This document shows, piece after piece, positions 53,646 through 63,957 of a stretch of DNA of 64,000 nt. The position numbers and the translations under genes are program-made. Origin of the DNA: Methylococcus mesophilus. GTDB taxonomy: Bacteria > Pseudomonadota > Gammaproteobacteria > Methylococcales > Methylococcaceae. Below the pieces are notes generated by a model that was not told where the DNA came from, did no database searches, and worked only from the letters and a program-made list of their open reading frames with translations. Location of the stretch: the NCBI RefSeq assembly GCF_026247885.1, contig NZ_CP110921.1:1116001-1180000 (forward strand), given 5' to 3'. How positions within the stretch are numbered: position 1 is the stretch's first letter; each line of letters begins with the position of its first letter.

Positions 53646-55829
53646 TCAAGCGCGCCTACGGAACCGGAGCACCAAGTACAGCAACGCCACGACCAGAATC
53701 AAAACGGTCGCGACCGTAGCCCAGGGCGGGAAATAATAACCAGCTCCACCGCCATAGCGGGCATGCAGAGCCACGCCTCCGATGTCCACGAAATCCTCGG
53801 TGCCAAAGGGCGCGGCCTGGGCGGTCACGAAAAAGACGACGTCATCATGCTTAGGCGGCGAGGCCGTCGGCGTCACGACGGCCTGGATGAGCCTGGCGCA
53901 GTCGTGCACATCCAATACGAACTTGTCTTCGCTCAGCTTGACGTTCCAGTCAGGAATCTGATTCTCGACCCGGAGGCGGATTGTGGCCTTTACAGGCAAG
54001 GTATTTTCGACGCGGAAATCGAACTTCGCCGGAGAGGATGTGTCATGGACGCGGACGTTTTTCTGAGCGACATTGGAACGGTTCCCGAAGTGGGTATCGT
54101 AGCCGTAGTCGATGGTGGCGAGGATACATCCATGAAACTCGCCGGTAGGCAGGTCCGGCGGTGTCCATGCAATCGAGATTTCTCGCGTCTCCCCGTTTGC
54201 GATATCGACCACCTGGCTGCCCAGGTCGTAAAAGGTGGGGATGCCTGCGGTGAAGGGATAGAATCCAAAGCTGATCCGGACCCGCTGGACATTTCCGGGT
54301 CCGTTATTGTGAATGCGGGCATAGATGCGATCCGCCACCCCGGAACTGATATTGCGCCCGCCGCGTTCGCTCTCGGTTTCGACGGCGTGAGAGTAGTACC
54401 ACGGGTCGCTGGGATTGGGGTGCGCGCTGCCGTCGAATCCCAGAAAGGTCAGATCAGCCACCCCTCCTTGGGAGCCATCGGACAGGTTATGAAAGGCCTG
54501 GTAGGCGTCGATCTCCCCAAAGCCCCAATGGTTGTCCCAGGTTGCGGCCGGCTGCGGATAGGCGACGGCGGTATCGGCGGTATCCCGAGCCTCGGCGCTG
54601 CGGATCAATAAGTCCTTGACGTTGCCGGCGGCGGCGTTGTCGAAATCCCTCAGCTGGGAGTTATAGCCGAAGGCAAGCGCAGCGAGTCCCGCCGTGGCGG
54701 CGGTCGCAGCCGAATTGGAGGGAAGCCACATGGACCCGCCCATCGGAAAGACGACCTCGGGCTTGAGTTCGTCCAGAGGGTCGTCGTCCAGATCGTTCGC
54801 GCGGGGTCCCTGAACCGTCGTGGCAGTGTCGTTGGCACGCTCGACCGTGTTATGAATGTCCGCCGTGGCCACGGCGAGGGCCCGGGTCGCCGCGCCCGGC
54901 GTGAGGACCGGCGAGTCCGCGGCATTGTCGCCCGAACCGGCGACCACGAGAACCCCCATCCCCGAGACCAAGTCGACGAGTTGGTTCCAGCTTTCGCGAC
55001 CGTCGGCCGCCCCGCTGAAAGCCGCCGAGATGGAGACGACATGGATCTGCCAGGTGCGGTGCATCTCGTAGACCTTTTCGAGAGCACGGACGTACGCCGC
55101 GGGATCGGGTCCGGAACCGTCGCCGATCTTGATGTCGATGAGCCCGGCCCCGCGGGCGATACCGTTGGCCGGATCGTAGATCAGTTCAGCCATGTAGCCG
55201 GCATGATCCTGTGCGGGGGGTTCGGCGGACGGATTCTCTACGGAATCGGTCAAGGCGTTATAGCCGTGCCGGAACGAAGCGTCGTAGGCAACGCCTACCC
55301 CGGTATCGAGAATCGCGACGTTGGCACCGCTTCCATTCAGAGTGGCAGGCCAGCCGAAGCCGCTTTCCAGGGTTTGGGCATAGGTCGTGCTGGCGCGGAC
55401 CTTGGCCGCCTGGTAAACGTCCCAGGTCCAGCGACCCTTCTCGGCCAGTTCCACCATCGCGACTTCGGGCCGCGCTCCGATTTGCCTGGCTTCGTCGCGG
55501 TCGATACCCGTAACGACCACGAGGCTTAGGTATTTGCCGACATACCTGACGTCGCCCAGAGTCTTGAGATAAGCGATGAAGGGACTCGAGGCAGGGTTTC
55601 CGACGCATCCGTTCAAATCCACGATGACAGCCGTCGAATCGGTACGGGCTTCGATCAGATCGTCCACGAAATTGTCATTGGTATCGCGAACCCAATGGCG
55701 CAGCTTGCCGTTGTCCTTCCATGCCGTCGGAGTCCAAGGAGTCGCTGCTGCGGGGCCCGAGGCAGCGACAAGGAAAAACACGGCTGCGCCTAGCGCGGCG
55801 CGAGCACGAAAGATAAGCGCTGGTTTCAT
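53646..55829 (-). CDS. Subtilase-family (S8) secreted protease-like protein with degenerate active-site blocks and C-terminal anchor
   Basis: A 727-residue exported protein with a signal peptide ending near residue 29. The S8 fold shows the Asp block VAILDTGVGV (D175), His in AQDHAGYMAELI (H209) where HGTxVAG is usual, and Ser in LPSNSAATAATAG (S373) where GTSMAAP is usual. The Asp, His and Ser are present but two blocks are altered, so activity is uncertain. After the protease come beta-rich domains, and a C-terminal helix (WATVATVLILVVALLYLVL) plus Arg tail anchors it. GGAGG precedes the ATG. It converges on the PqqD-HprK gene. Confidence 0.8.
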   Translation of the reverse strand: MKPALIFRARAALGAAVFFLVAASGPAAATPWTPTAWKDNGKLRHWVRDTNDNFVDDLIEARTDSTAVIVDLNGCVGNPASSPFIAYLKTLGDVRYVGKYLSLVVVTGIDRDEARQIGARPEVAMVELAEKGRWTWDVYQAAKVRASTTYAQTLESGFGWPATLNGSGANVAILDTGVGVAYDASFRHGYNALTDSVENPSAEPPAQDHAGYMAELIYDPANGIARGAGLIDIKIGDGSGPDPAAYVRALEKVYEMHRTWQIHVVSISAAFSGAADGRESWNQLVDLVSGMGVLVVAGSGDNAADSPVLTPGAATRALAVATADIHNTVERANDTATTVQGPRANDLDDDPLDELKPEVVFPMGGSMWLPSNSAATAATAGLAALAFGYNSQLRDFDNAAAGNVKDLLIRSAEARDTADTAVAYPQPAATWDNHWGFGEIDAYQAFHNLSDGSQGGVADLTFLGFDGSAHPNPSDPWYYSHAVETESERGGRNISSGVADRIYARIHNNGPGNVQRVRISFGFYPFTAGIPTFYDLGSQVVDIANGETREISIAWTPPDLPTGEFHGCILATIDYGYDTHFGNRSNVAQKNVRVHDTSSPAKFDFRVENTLPVKATIRLRVENQIPDWNVKLSEDKFVLDVHDCARLIQAVVTPTASPPKHDDVVFFVTAQAAPFGTEDFVDIGGVALHARYGGGAGYYFPPWATVATVLILVVALLYLVLRFRRRA

Positions 55830-56192
55830 GATGAGGCCTCCTTTGGTCCGACCGGAAATCGAACAAATTCAGCTTGCGCTGCACAGGGGCGGCGAAACCC
55901 GCACGCAGCTTGAAGGAATGGGTTTCGCTGGGAGTATTTTCACCCAGCTAGAATTTAAATATGGACGGGAAAATCGTATTGTCAAACAGTAGAATAAGAT
56001 ATCCTGCAGTGCTCGCCAGCCGCTTCGATATCCACTTCCAGCGGTTGGGAATCAGGATTCCTATCGGGCGAAACCGGCGCTCTACTATAAAAATTTAAAA
56101 TAAGTAATGACGAAATAAAAGAAAGCCGGGCACAAAGGCCCGGCAATAGCGAATTCCTTGTCTGAAATTTTCCGTCCGTTGGGATAATAATA
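55830..56192. other. AT-rich intergenic region between the subtilase and GDPD genes
   Basis: About 360 bases, AT-rich, without a supported gene. It holds the promoter side of the subtilase gene (to its right) and the terminator of the GDPD gene at 56125-56144. Nothing else is recognised. Confidence 0.45.
56125..56144 (-). terminator. Intrinsic terminator of the GDPD gene
   Basis: A 7-base perfect stem (GCCGGGC / GCCCGGC) with loop ACAAAG. On the minus strand it is followed by TTTCTTTTATTT, as an intrinsic terminator needs. It lies 48 bases past the GDPD stop. Confidence 0.85.
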
Positions 56193-57449
56193 TTATCTCA
56201 GGTTCATGCAGTTGGCATAATACGTCACGGTTGCCGGCCAATCGGAGAAAATGCCCAGGATGCCGACGTCCTTGGCCAACACGTCCAGCACGCGCATCAT
56301 GTCGCCTTCGTGATGGATTGCCGAGTCGAAAGTCTGGTAATAAAAGCCGTTGTTGCCGTCCGCGAGGATGCCGGAACGCTCCAGGGTCCAGGTGATGATG
56401 TCCAGACCGGCACGCCTCGCGTTCCTGGCGTACTCCGACGCCACGATGTTCCCGGCGGCATCCGCGTCCAGCAGGGCGAAGATCGGCGGCGCGACGATGT
56501 TGATGCCATCGGCCTTGTACTGCGCCAGTTCGACGGCATCGGGCAGGTCTGCCACCCCCTCGGCGTCGTCCAGGTACACGGCCTGCCTGCCGAACGCGGG
56601 CTCATGCTGGATCCAATACAGGACGTCCGCCTTGTTGAAGGATTGGGCAAAGACCCTGCTGGCCGGAACCAGCGCTTCCTTGTACTCGTCGATCATCTTC
56701 TGGGCGTAGTCTTCCTGGCTGAAGCCGTCGAAAGGCATCGCAACGCTCGGGCTCTTGAGCTCGGGCGTCATCTTCACGCCCAGCTTCTTGAACAGCGCGA
56801 TGCTTTCCTTGTGAGTCATCAGCGTGCCGCTGGTGGGACCGGCGTAAACGTCCGTGCGCCAGTTGGCCGTGCCGCCCTGGAATTCCGCCGGGGTCTTCGC
56901 CCTGGGGTTGAAGGCGTCCATCTTGCCCCGGAGCGTCTTGAATTCTGCCAGGGTAATGTCGCTGGTGCGGCATTCCGCGCTGGCCGCCGTCAGCAGGTTG
57001 CCGCTGGCATCGAAGGTGGCGGGGGTGAAGGGCTTGGTACACTTCGCCGCCAGCTCCGGGATGGTGAGGATGTTGGTGGTGGTGTGCAGATCGTTCTGCG
57101 CGTGACGGCAGACCAGTTCCTTGTCCCTGGTGAAGGTCACGTCGCATTCGACGATGCCGGCGCCCATGCGTGCCGCCGCCTCGTAGGACTCCCTGGTGTG
57201 CTCGGGGAACTGCATCGCCGCGCCGCGATGACCGATGGAGAAATCGGTCTTCTTGAACGGACCGCCGGAACATTTCAGCAGTTTGGTTTTCAGCTTGCCG
57301 TCCGTCATGTCATTGACCAGGAAGAACGGACGCGGCCCCAGTTGCACGCTCTCTCCGAGCGCTGGCTTGCCGGCCATCGCATCGCAAGAGGCCCCAGCTA
57401 CGAATGACGAGCCCACGAGCAAGGCTAGCACCCGACGTATTTTCGACAT
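56193..57449 (-). CDS. Periplasmic glycerophosphodiester phosphodiesterase family protein (GlpQ-like)
   Basis: About 418 residues with a signal peptide cut near residue 25. The catalytic block [20 protein letters not shown] carries the first His-Arg pair and the Glu, followed by [19 protein letters not shown] with Glu-x-Asp and the second His. GDPD enzymes split glycerophosphodiesters into glycerol-3-phosphate and an alcohol. The length is larger than usual because of an insert (about 140-200). The second ATG (57449) is six bases after GGAGAG and is preferred over 57455. A Ugp-like link with the ABC transporter upstream on the same strand is inference. Confidence 0.87.
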   Translation of the reverse strand: MSKIRRVLALLVGSSFVAGASCDAMAGKPALGESVQLGPRPFFLVNDMTDGKLKTKLLKCSGGPFKKTDFSIGHRGAAMQFPEHTRESYEAAARMGAGIVECDVTFTRDKELVCRHAQNDLHTTTNILTIPELAAKCTKPFTPATFDASGNLLTAASAECRTSDITLAEFKTLRGKMDAFNPRAKTPAEFQGGTANWRTDVYAGPTSGTLMTHKESIALFKKLGVKMTPELKSPSVAMPFDGFSQEDYAQKMIDEYKEALVPASRVFAQSFNKADVLYWIQHEPAFGRQAVYLDDAEGVADLPDAVELAQYKADGINIVAPPIFALLDADAAGNIVASEYARNARRAGLDIITWTLERSGILADGNNGFYYQTFDSAIHHEGDMMRVLDVLAKDVGILGIFSDWPATVTYYANCMNLR

Positions 57450-57703
57450 GTTCATCTCTCCGATTTCGCGCTGATCATCAGCCGATGCTGGTCATGCCCG
57501 CATCCGGAAAAACGGAAGGGAGGGAAACCGCATATCGGCCGTCGTTGGGATGGCTGGAACGGCTCCGTCGATGATGCATGCGGACGTCCGGCGCCATTCG
57601 GCCCGGCGGGCCGGGTCGAATCGGCCGCTACGGTAAACGGTGTAAATGTCAGGCTTATGACCGGCGGCCGGAAGCCGGTATGGCAGAGTGTTGCGATGGG
57701 GTG

Positions 57704-58519
57704 CTATCCCTTGACCCCACCTTGCATCAAGCCTCCGATGTAATAGCGCTGTACCGCCAGGAACAGAACGATCGCCGGCAGCACGGTAAGCGCCGCGCCC
57801 GCCATCATCAGCTCCGTATCCACCGCGTGTTCGCCCATCAGGTTGGCCAGCGCCACCGGGAGAGTATGAAGACGGCTGTCGCCCAGAACGATCAGCGGCC
57901 AGAGAAAATCGTTCCAGCTTCCCAGGAAGGTGAAGACCGCAAGAGTGATCAGAATCGGCCGGCACAGCGGCAGGACCAGCGACCAGAAGATTCGCAACTC
58001 CCCTGCCCCGTCCAGCCTCGCCGCATCGAGCAAGCTCTGCGGAAGCGACAGCGCATACTGCCGGACCAGGAAAATTCCGAAGATGCTGGCCAGCCCAGGA
58101 ACGATCACTCCGGCGTAGGTATTGATCAGGCCGAGATGCTTCAGGAGCAGGAACAAGGGCAGCATGGCCACTTGGCCGGGAATGACCATGGCCGCCAGCA
58201 GCGTCCGGAACAGCGCATCGCGCCCTGCGAACGGCAGGCGGGCGAAAGCATAGCCGGCCGCGGCGTTGATCAGCACCGACAACGCGGTGACTGCGGCGGC
58301 CAGCACCAGGCTGTTCAGCACGTACCGCCCCACCGCAAGCCGGTCGAACAAGTCCCGGTAATGCTCCAGCGTCGGCGTATGGGGCCAGGGCGGTGGCGGG
58401 TAACGCATGGCTTCGGCCGACGGCGTCAACGACACCGAAACCATCCAGACCAGCGGAAACAGCGTCGCCGCGGCCGCCGTCAGCAGCACGAGATAAAACC
58501 CCGCCGAAGACAAACGCAT
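57704..58519 (-). CDS. ABC transporter permease, MalG/UgpE-like
   Basis: A 271-residue permease with six membrane helices. The cytoplasmic EAA-type loop reads LPQSLLDAARLDGAGELRIFWSL, the contact site for the ATPase. This is the second permease of a carbohydrate-type importer; its partner is at 60287. The two are separated by an MFS gene and an iron-permease-like gene. No ABC ATPase is found in the window, so a shared or distant one must drive it. Confidence 0.9.
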   Translation of the reverse strand: MRLSSAGFYLVLLTAAAATLFPLVWMVSVSLTPSAEAMRYPPPPWPHTPTLEHYRDLFDRLAVGRYVLNSLVLAAAVTALSVLINAAAGYAFARLPFAGRDALFRTLLAAMVIPGQVAMLPLFLLLKHLGLINTYAGVIVPGLASIFGIFLVRQYALSLPQSLLDAARLDGAGELRIFWSLVLPLCRPILITLAVFTFLGSWNDFLWPLIVLGDSRLHTLPVALANLMGEHAVDTELMMAGAALTVLPAIVLFLAVQRYYIGGLMQGGVKG

Positions 58520-58579
58520 CAGGACGCTCCGGAAGGGTGCGGCATGGCCTGCGGGAATACCTCCTCGCGCCGGGCCGTT

Positions 58580-59056
58580 CTATTCCTCCCCGGAACCTTT
58601 TCCGCCCATGCGTTCTTCACGGGCCGCGCGTGCGAGACTGACGTACTTCCGGCGCATCAGCGCCAGTTCTTCTTCCTCCAGTTCCTCGAGATCCAGCAAG
58701 GTGTTGTCGGCGCGCTCGACCGCCCGGATCAGCTCGTCCAGCTTCACCTGCAAGGCCTCCGTGTCCCGGTTCTGGGTATGCTGGATCAGGAACACCATGA
58801 GGAAAGTCACGATCGTCGTGGTCGTGTTGATCACCAGCTGCCAAGTGTCGCTGAAGCCGAATATCGGCCCCGTGATCACCCAGGCCAGAATCACGAACAA
58901 TGCAATGTTGAAAGCGAGCGGCCGGCCGGAAAGGCGCGAAAATAATCTGGCGAAGCGATCGAACCTGGCGTTCCAGTATGCGATGTCGTCCATGTTTGCG
59001 GACAGCTTGGCGGCCCAGGACCGCGCCAGATCGCAAATATTCGGCTTCGATGACAT
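58580..59056 (-). CDS. Low-affinity iron permease family protein
   Basis: A 158-residue protein with two membrane segments (LAFNIALFVILAWVITGPIFG and LVINTTTTIVTFLMVFLIQ) and an acidic helical tail. The core GRPLAFNIALFVILAWV and NTTTTIVTFLMVFLIQHTQNRD are the signature of the low-affinity iron permease family; function in bacteria is weakly supported. AGGAGG lies before ATG 59056, which sets the start; in-frame ATGs upstream are ignored. It lies between the two ABC permeases. Confidence 0.85.
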   Translation of the reverse strand: MSSKPNICDLARSWAAKLSANMDDIAYWNARFDRFARLFSRLSGRPLAFNIALFVILAWVITGPIFGFSDTWQLVINTTTTIVTFLMVFLIQHTQNRDTEALQVKLDELIRAVERADNTLLDLEELEEEELALMRRKYVSLARAAREERMGGKGSGEE

Positions 59057-59102
59057 CGGGGTCTCCTCCTGATTCATGTTGTTTTGGAGCGGAAGCATTA
59101 CC

Positions 59103-60275
59103 CTATATTCGGCAGTCTCTCACCCAGAACTTCAGCAGCAATGCGGCCGCCAGCGCACAAGCGGCGGCGAAACCGAAGGCGGCTTCCGGGCTGGCGTATT
59201 GCCACAGCATTCCGAATACCATGGACGCCGGCAATAGCATGATGCCGGTGGTCAGATTGAACCAGCCGTAAGCCGTCCCCAACAGGGCGGGCGGCGCGAT
59301 ATCGGCAACCAGCGCTTTTTCCGCGCCCTCGGTCGCAGCCAGAAACAGGCCATACAAGGCGAACAGCGGCCACAGCAGCGGAAGACCGGCCCCGTTCAAC
59401 CCGATGCACAGATAAAACACGGCATAGACGATCCACCCCGCGAAAATCACCGGTACCCGGCCGACACGGTCGGACAGCCCCGAAAGCGGCGTGGAGAACA
59501 ACATGGCGACCAGCGAGGTCGCACCCCATAACAAAGGGACCTGGTATTCCGGCAAACCCAACTCGCGTGCGCGCAGCAGCAGGAACATATTGGACGAATT
59601 GCCGAGCGTGAACAAAGCCAGCACCCCGAGATAGCGCCTGAAAACCCGGGGAAGCTTCCGAAGCTCCCAGTCGAGCGGCTTGCCGTCGTACCGGATCTCC
59701 CGCGCCGGCTCCTTGACCGCAACCGCCAGGACGACCGCCACGACGCCGGGGAGCGAAGCCCAGAGGAAGATTTCCGTGAGGGGCATTTCAGCCGCCAGCA
59801 TGACGGCCGCGGCCAGCGGCCCTATAACCGCCCCGGCATTGTCCATGGCGCGCTGCAATCCGAACGCCAGACCGCGCTGTTCGGAGGAGACGCTGGCGGC
59901 AATCATGGCATCGCGGGGCGACGAGCGCAGCCCCTTGCCCAAACGGTCGGCGAAGCGGATGGCCAGGACGACCGGCCAGGCGGACGCCAGCGCCAGCAAA
60001 GGACGCGATACCGCCGCCAGACCGTAGCCGCTCACGACCATCGATTTGGCCCGGTGCACCCGGTCGGCGATGATGCCCGAAAACAGCTTGAGCAGGCTGC
60101 TTACCGTTTCCGCGACGCCCTCGATGATTCCCAATGCCCTGGGACCCGCCATCAGCACGGAAGCGAGGTAGAGCGGAACGAGGGGATACACCATCTCGCT
60201 CGCGGAATCGTTGAACAGGCTCACCAGTCCAAACAGCCAGACGGTGGAAGGCAGGGCTGCGAGCTGTCGGAACAT
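59103..60275 (-). CDS. MFS transporter
   Basis: A 390-residue, 12-helix Major Facilitator. The N-terminus VSLFNDSASEMVYPLVPLYL and the loop RFADRLGKGLRSSPRDAMIA are typical of a known MFS subgroup of bacteria. Substrate unknown. AGGAGG precedes the ATG at 60275. A longer in-frame reading to 61250 is a shadow of the permease gene. It lies inside the ABC operon. Confidence 0.87.
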   Translation of the reverse strand: MFRQLAALPSTVWLFGLVSLFNDSASEMVYPLVPLYLASVLMAGPRALGIIEGVAETVSSLLKLFSGIIADRVHRAKSMVVSGYGLAAVSRPLLALASAWPVVLAIRFADRLGKGLRSSPRDAMIAASVSSEQRGLAFGLQRAMDNAGAVIGPLAAAVMLAAEMPLTEIFLWASLPGVVAVVLAVAVKEPAREIRYDGKPLDWELRKLPRVFRRYLGVLALFTLGNSSNMFLLLRARELGLPEYQVPLLWGATSLVAMLFSTPLSGLSDRVGRVPVIFAGWIVYAVFYLCIGLNGAGLPLLWPLFALYGLFLAATEGAEKALVADIAPPALLGTAYGWFNLTTGIMLLPASMVFGMLWQYASPEAAFGFAAACALAAALLLKFWVRDCRI

Positions 60276-60286
60276 TCGGCATCCTC

Positions 60287-61198
60287 CTATGGCTTGGGCA
60301 AGGACCGGCCTTCGGGCTCCTCTTCGGCCGCGACCCGCAGCTTCCTCAGCCCCGCCGCCAGCACGGTCAGACTCAGCACCAGGCCGAACAGCACGAAAGC
60401 AATCGCAGAAGCATAGCCCAGATTCCACCAGCGGAATCCCTGCTGATACATCAGCAACGCGATGCTGAGCGTGCTGCCGGAAGGACCGCCCTGGGTCATC
60501 ACATAAGGTTCGGCGAACAATTGGAAGTGGCCGATCATGGTGATCACGGCGACGAACAGGAAGGTCGGCGCGAGCAGCGGGAGGGTGATGTGGAAGAACT
60601 GCTGGCGGGCGCCGGCGCCGTCGATGCTGGCCGCCTCGTACAGCGATTCGGGGATGCTCTGGAGGCCGGCGACGAACACGATCATGTTGAAGCCGAAATT
60701 CTTCCACACCGCCATGAGGATGATCGCCGGCATCGCCCAGTCCGGATCGCCGAGCCAGTCGACCGGTCCGATGCCGAACCCGCCGAGCAGGTAGTTGAGA
60801 ACGCCGTTGCGCGGCTGATACAGGTAGCGCCAGACCACCGCCACGGCCACCAGGGTCGTCACCACCGGCAGGAACAGCAGCGAACGGAACAGCCCCTTGA
60901 ACGGGGTCAGGCGGTGATTGACCAGCAGGGCCGCCGCCAGCGAAACCAGCACCGACAGCGGGCCGCCCACGGCCACGAAATACAGGGTGTTCCGCAAGGC
61001 CATCCAGAACTCTGCATCGCCGAACAAGCGGCGGTAATTGTCCAGCCCCACGAACCGGAGCCGGCGAATGTCGGCCAGAGCATAGATGTCGAAATCGGTG
61101 AAACTCAGGCCCAACGCCGCCGCCACCGGCAGGAAGACGAACATGGCGAGCAGCGCCAGCGCCGGCGCGATGAACCAGAAGGCGGGATTGAGCCTCAT
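60287..61198 (-). CDS. ABC transporter permease, MalF/UgpA-like
   Basis: A 303-residue permease with six helices. The EAA loop reads IPESLYEAASIDGAGARQQFF. The start overlaps the stop of the binding-protein gene (tca/cat at 61195-61198), so both are coupled. It pairs with the permease at 57704 to import a sugar, polyol or glycerol-phosphate-type substrate. Confidence 0.92.
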   Translation of the reverse strand: MRLNPAFWFIAPALALLAMFVFLPVAAALGLSFTDFDIYALADIRRLRFVGLDNYRRLFGDAEFWMALRNTLYFVAVGGPLSVLVSLAAALLVNHRLTPFKGLFRSLLFLPVVTTLVAVAVVWRYLYQPRNGVLNYLLGGFGIGPVDWLGDPDWAMPAIILMAVWKNFGFNMIVFVAGLQSIPESLYEAASIDGAGARQQFFHITLPLLAPTFLFVAVITMIGHFQLFAEPYVMTQGGPSGSTLSIALLMYQQGFRWWNLGYASAIAFVLFGLVLSLTVLAAGLRKLRVAAEEEPEGRSLPKP

Positions 61199-62460
61199 CG
61201 CCCCCGCTCCAGCAGCCAGCGGCGTTTTTCCAGGATCCGGTCCACTTCATCGTTCAAGGCCTCCAGGGCCGCCGACGGAGCCATTTCACCCCGCGCAGCC
61301 TTCTCGGCATAAGCCGCGATGCGGCTGGCAATCCGCTCCCACTCCGGGATTTTCGGGGGCGGAAGCAGACGGTCCATCTGCCTCCGGAAGGACTGCGCCT
61401 TGTGGTCCCCGGCCAGGACGGGATCGCTCCAGGCCGTCCGTCCCGGCGGCAGGTCGCCGGTGAGACGATACAGGCGGATCTGCTGCGGCGGAGCGGTCAG
61501 GAACTCGATCAGCTTCCAGGCCGCTTCCTTGCGCGTGGACCCGGCGGCGAGCGCAAGACTGGCCCCGCCGGCCAGAGAGATTCCCGGATAGGAACCGTCG
61601 AAGGACGGCAAGGGCGCGGTGTCCCAGGCGGCGTCGACATCCGGCAGCCGGCGCCGGAACTCGCCGAGGTTCCAGGGGCCGGTGATCAGAGCCGCGAAAT
61701 AACCGCGTCCGAACTCCCTGTAAAGGTTGGCCATCTGGCCGGAGGCTTCCGCAGGCGTCAGTTTTTCCCGAAAGCCGCGCAGATAAAAGTCAAATGCCGC
61801 CCGGAAATCGGGATGGAGAAAATCGCCGTAGCGGTTCCCGTCCTTCAACAGAGCCGCCCCCTGCTGCAGGGCGAAAATCACGGGGACCTCCCATGCGTCG
61901 ATGGGAAGGAACAGCCCGAAATCGCCGTGGCGTTCGCGGACGCGGATCATGGCCTCGAACCAGCCCTCCCAGCTCCGGGGCGGTGATGCGATCCCTGCGG
62001 CCTCCAGCAAGTCACGGCGGTAAAACAGAATGCGCGTGTCGACATACCAGGGCACGGCCAGCATCCTTTCGTCGACGACGGCCACATCCAGAGGCCCTTC
62101 GAAGTAGTCGCCTTTCCGCCCGGTGTTCTCGAACCGGGCGGCGACATCCTCCAGTGCCCGGAGCGCGGCGAATTCCGCTATCCAGGTGTTGCCGAGCTGA
62201 AATACGTCCGGCAGGTTGCCGCCGGCATAAGCCGTCAGCAGCTTTTCGTGGGCGGCGCTCCAGGGGATTTGCTGGACCTCGACGCGAATTTCCGGGTTCA
62301 GCCGCTCGAACTCCCCGGCGAGCTCATGGGCGACTTCACCCTCGCTGCCGAACGCCCAGAATTCCACGACTTCGGCTTCTTCCTCCGGCTGGCAGCCGCT
62401 CAGGATCAAGGCACAGGCCAGGAGGATCGAACGGGGACAGAGACTCCTGGTCCGGCTCAT
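61195..62460 (-). CDS. Extracellular solute-binding lipoprotein (family 1)
   Basis: A 421-residue binding protein. The lipobox LILSGC gives a lipid-anchored Cys at 22. The mature part follows family 1: VVEFWAFGSEGEVAHELAGE, a NLPDVFQLGNTWIAEFAA hinge segment and SLALAAGSTRKEAAWKLIEFL near the end, as in sugar- and glycerol-phosphate-binding proteins. It lies between the histidine kinase and the first permease. Substrate is not known. Confidence 0.9.
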   Translation of the reverse strand: MSRTRSLCPRSILLACALILSGCQPEEEAEVVEFWAFGSEGEVAHELAGEFERLNPEIRVEVQQIPWSAAHEKLLTAYAGGNLPDVFQLGNTWIAEFAALRALEDVAARFENTGRKGDYFEGPLDVAVVDERMLAVPWYVDTRILFYRRDLLEAAGIASPPRSWEGWFEAMIRVRERHGDFGLFLPIDAWEVPVIFALQQGAALLKDGNRYGDFLHPDFRAAFDFYLRGFREKLTPAEASGQMANLYREFGRGYFAALITGPWNLGEFRRRLPDVDAAWDTAPLPSFDGSYPGISLAGGASLALAAGSTRKEAAWKLIEFLTAPPQQIRLYRLTGDLPPGRTAWSDPVLAGDHKAQSFRRQMDRLLPPPKIPEWERIASRIAAYAEKAARGEMAPSAALEALNDEVDRILEKRRWLLERGR

Positions 62461-62484
62461 CGGAAGAACGGGCCCACCGGTTTC

Positions 62485-63957
62485 TCAGGCCGGAGCCGCC
62501 AGGCTGAAAGTGAAGACTGCCCCGCGGCCTTCTCCGCTCAATGCCTCGATCGTACTTCCATGCAGTTCCAGCATCCGCTTGCTGATAAGCAGACCCAGCC
62601 CGCCCCCCATATGCCTTCCGGAATCCCGGCGCAACGGCGAATCCCGTTCGAACAGGCTTGGCAGAAGTTCGCTGGCGATGCCGGCACCGCTGTCCTCCAC
62701 CCGGACCGTCACCCTGTCGCCGGCTTCGCACCTCAGCGTCAAGTCGATCTCACCGCCCTCCGGCGTGTGGCGCAACGCGTTGTCGATGAGGTTGGTCAAA
62801 ACCCGCTCGATCATCGCGATATCGGCATAGACCAAGGGAATGCGATCGCGAAACCGGGCGGCAATCCGGACTCCTTTGGCATCGGCGGCCAGCTCGAATT
62901 TCTGCGCCACGTCCTGGACGAGCTCCTGCAGGGAGAAACGCTCGAAACTCGGCCGCACTTCCTCGCATTCCAGCTTCGCCAGTTCGAACAGCTCCTGAGC
63001 CAAGTGCGCCACACGCCGGCTCTGCCGCACGGCGACCTCAAGGTACTGTTGCCGTTCCGCCGGAGAAAGCCGGTCGGACTTCCGCAGCATGGTTTCCAGA
63101 TAACCCTGCATGGACGTGAGCGGGGTGCGCAGGTCGTGCGACACATTGGCGACCATTTCGCGCCGCAGCGTGTCCTGGGACTTGATATGTTGCACCTGCG
63201 CGGCGATGCGCTCGGCCATCCGCGAGAATGTCGCGGCGAGCCGGCCAATCTCGTCAGGACTGCTTTGCAGCGCGCCGTCCAGTTGCAAGGTGCCGGAAAA
63301 ACTCGCGTCGTCGAAGGCGGCGATCGTCCGCGTCAAGGCGTCCAAACGACGGGTCACCAGCGAAAACAGGCCCAACCCGGCAACCAGGGTGAGCAGCAAC
63401 GCCCCCGCTCCCGTCCACATGACACTCTGGAACACATGCCCCTGCCAGACGTCTTCGGCCAGCCTTTGGTACTCGTCTCCGGCCAGCACGATGTATAGGT
63501 AACCGATGATTCGCCCATCCCGCTTCAGCGGTGTGGCGCTGAATATCTCGCGGCGGTCCGGGCGGCGCGGATTGTCCCCTTTCACGGGCAGCGCACCGCC
63601 TTCGAGAAGGCCGCGCAGGGGGGCCAGGGAAACCTCCTTCAGCCGAACCCGCCCCGGCGGCGCATCGTAGGCCAGAATGGCACCCTTCGCGTCCAACAGA
63701 TAGAGTTCGATGCTGGGGTTGACGATCATGAGCATGTGGAACAGCTCGCTCACCGCCTTGCCGTCGAACCCCTCCCCATTCAACAAGGGCCAGTGGCTCG
63801 CGATGTGTTCCGCCAGGCCGCGGCTGAGCCGCTGGATGATTTCCTGCTGGTGATTTTTTGCCGCCACCAGATCGAGCCCGCCGCACAAGCCGCCGAAGAG
63901 GAGAACCAGAGCGGCGAAGGTGAGCGCGATGCGGCTGTAGAGCGACCTGAATTTCAC
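62485..63957 (-). CDS. Sensor histidine kinase, two-component
   Basis: A 490-residue inner-membrane kinase. Helices 9-30 and 178-201 flank a periplasmic sensor domain of about 145 residues. A HAMP-like linker follows, then the phosphorylated H274 in NVSHDLRTPLTSMQ, an ATP-binding domain with LIDNALRHTPEG and DSGAGIASELL, and a final Gly box GGGLGLLISKRM. It starts at GTG, which overlaps the stop of the upstream response regulator (gtga). It may control the ABC transporter directly downstream. Confidence 0.92.
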   Translation of the reverse strand: MKFRSLYSRIALTFAALVLLFGGLCGGLDLVAAKNHQQEIIQRLSRGLAEHIASHWPLLNGEGFDGKAVSELFHMLMIVNPSIELYLLDAKGAILAYDAPPGRVRLKEVSLAPLRGLLEGGALPVKGDNPRRPDRREIFSATPLKRDGRIIGYLYIVLAGDEYQRLAEDVWQGHVFQSVMWTGAGALLLTLVAGLGLFSLVTRRLDALTRTIAAFDDASFSGTLQLDGALQSSPDEIGRLAATFSRMAERIAAQVQHIKSQDTLRREMVANVSHDLRTPLTSMQGYLETMLRKSDRLSPAERQQYLEVAVRQSRRVAHLAQELFELAKLECEEVRPSFERFSLQELVQDVAQKFELAADAKGVRIAARFRDRIPLVYADIAMIERVLTNLIDNALRHTPEGGEIDLTLRCEAGDRVTVRVEDSGAGIASELLPSLFERDSPLRRDSGRHMGGGLGLLISKRMLELHGSTIEALSGEGRGAVFTFSLAAPA

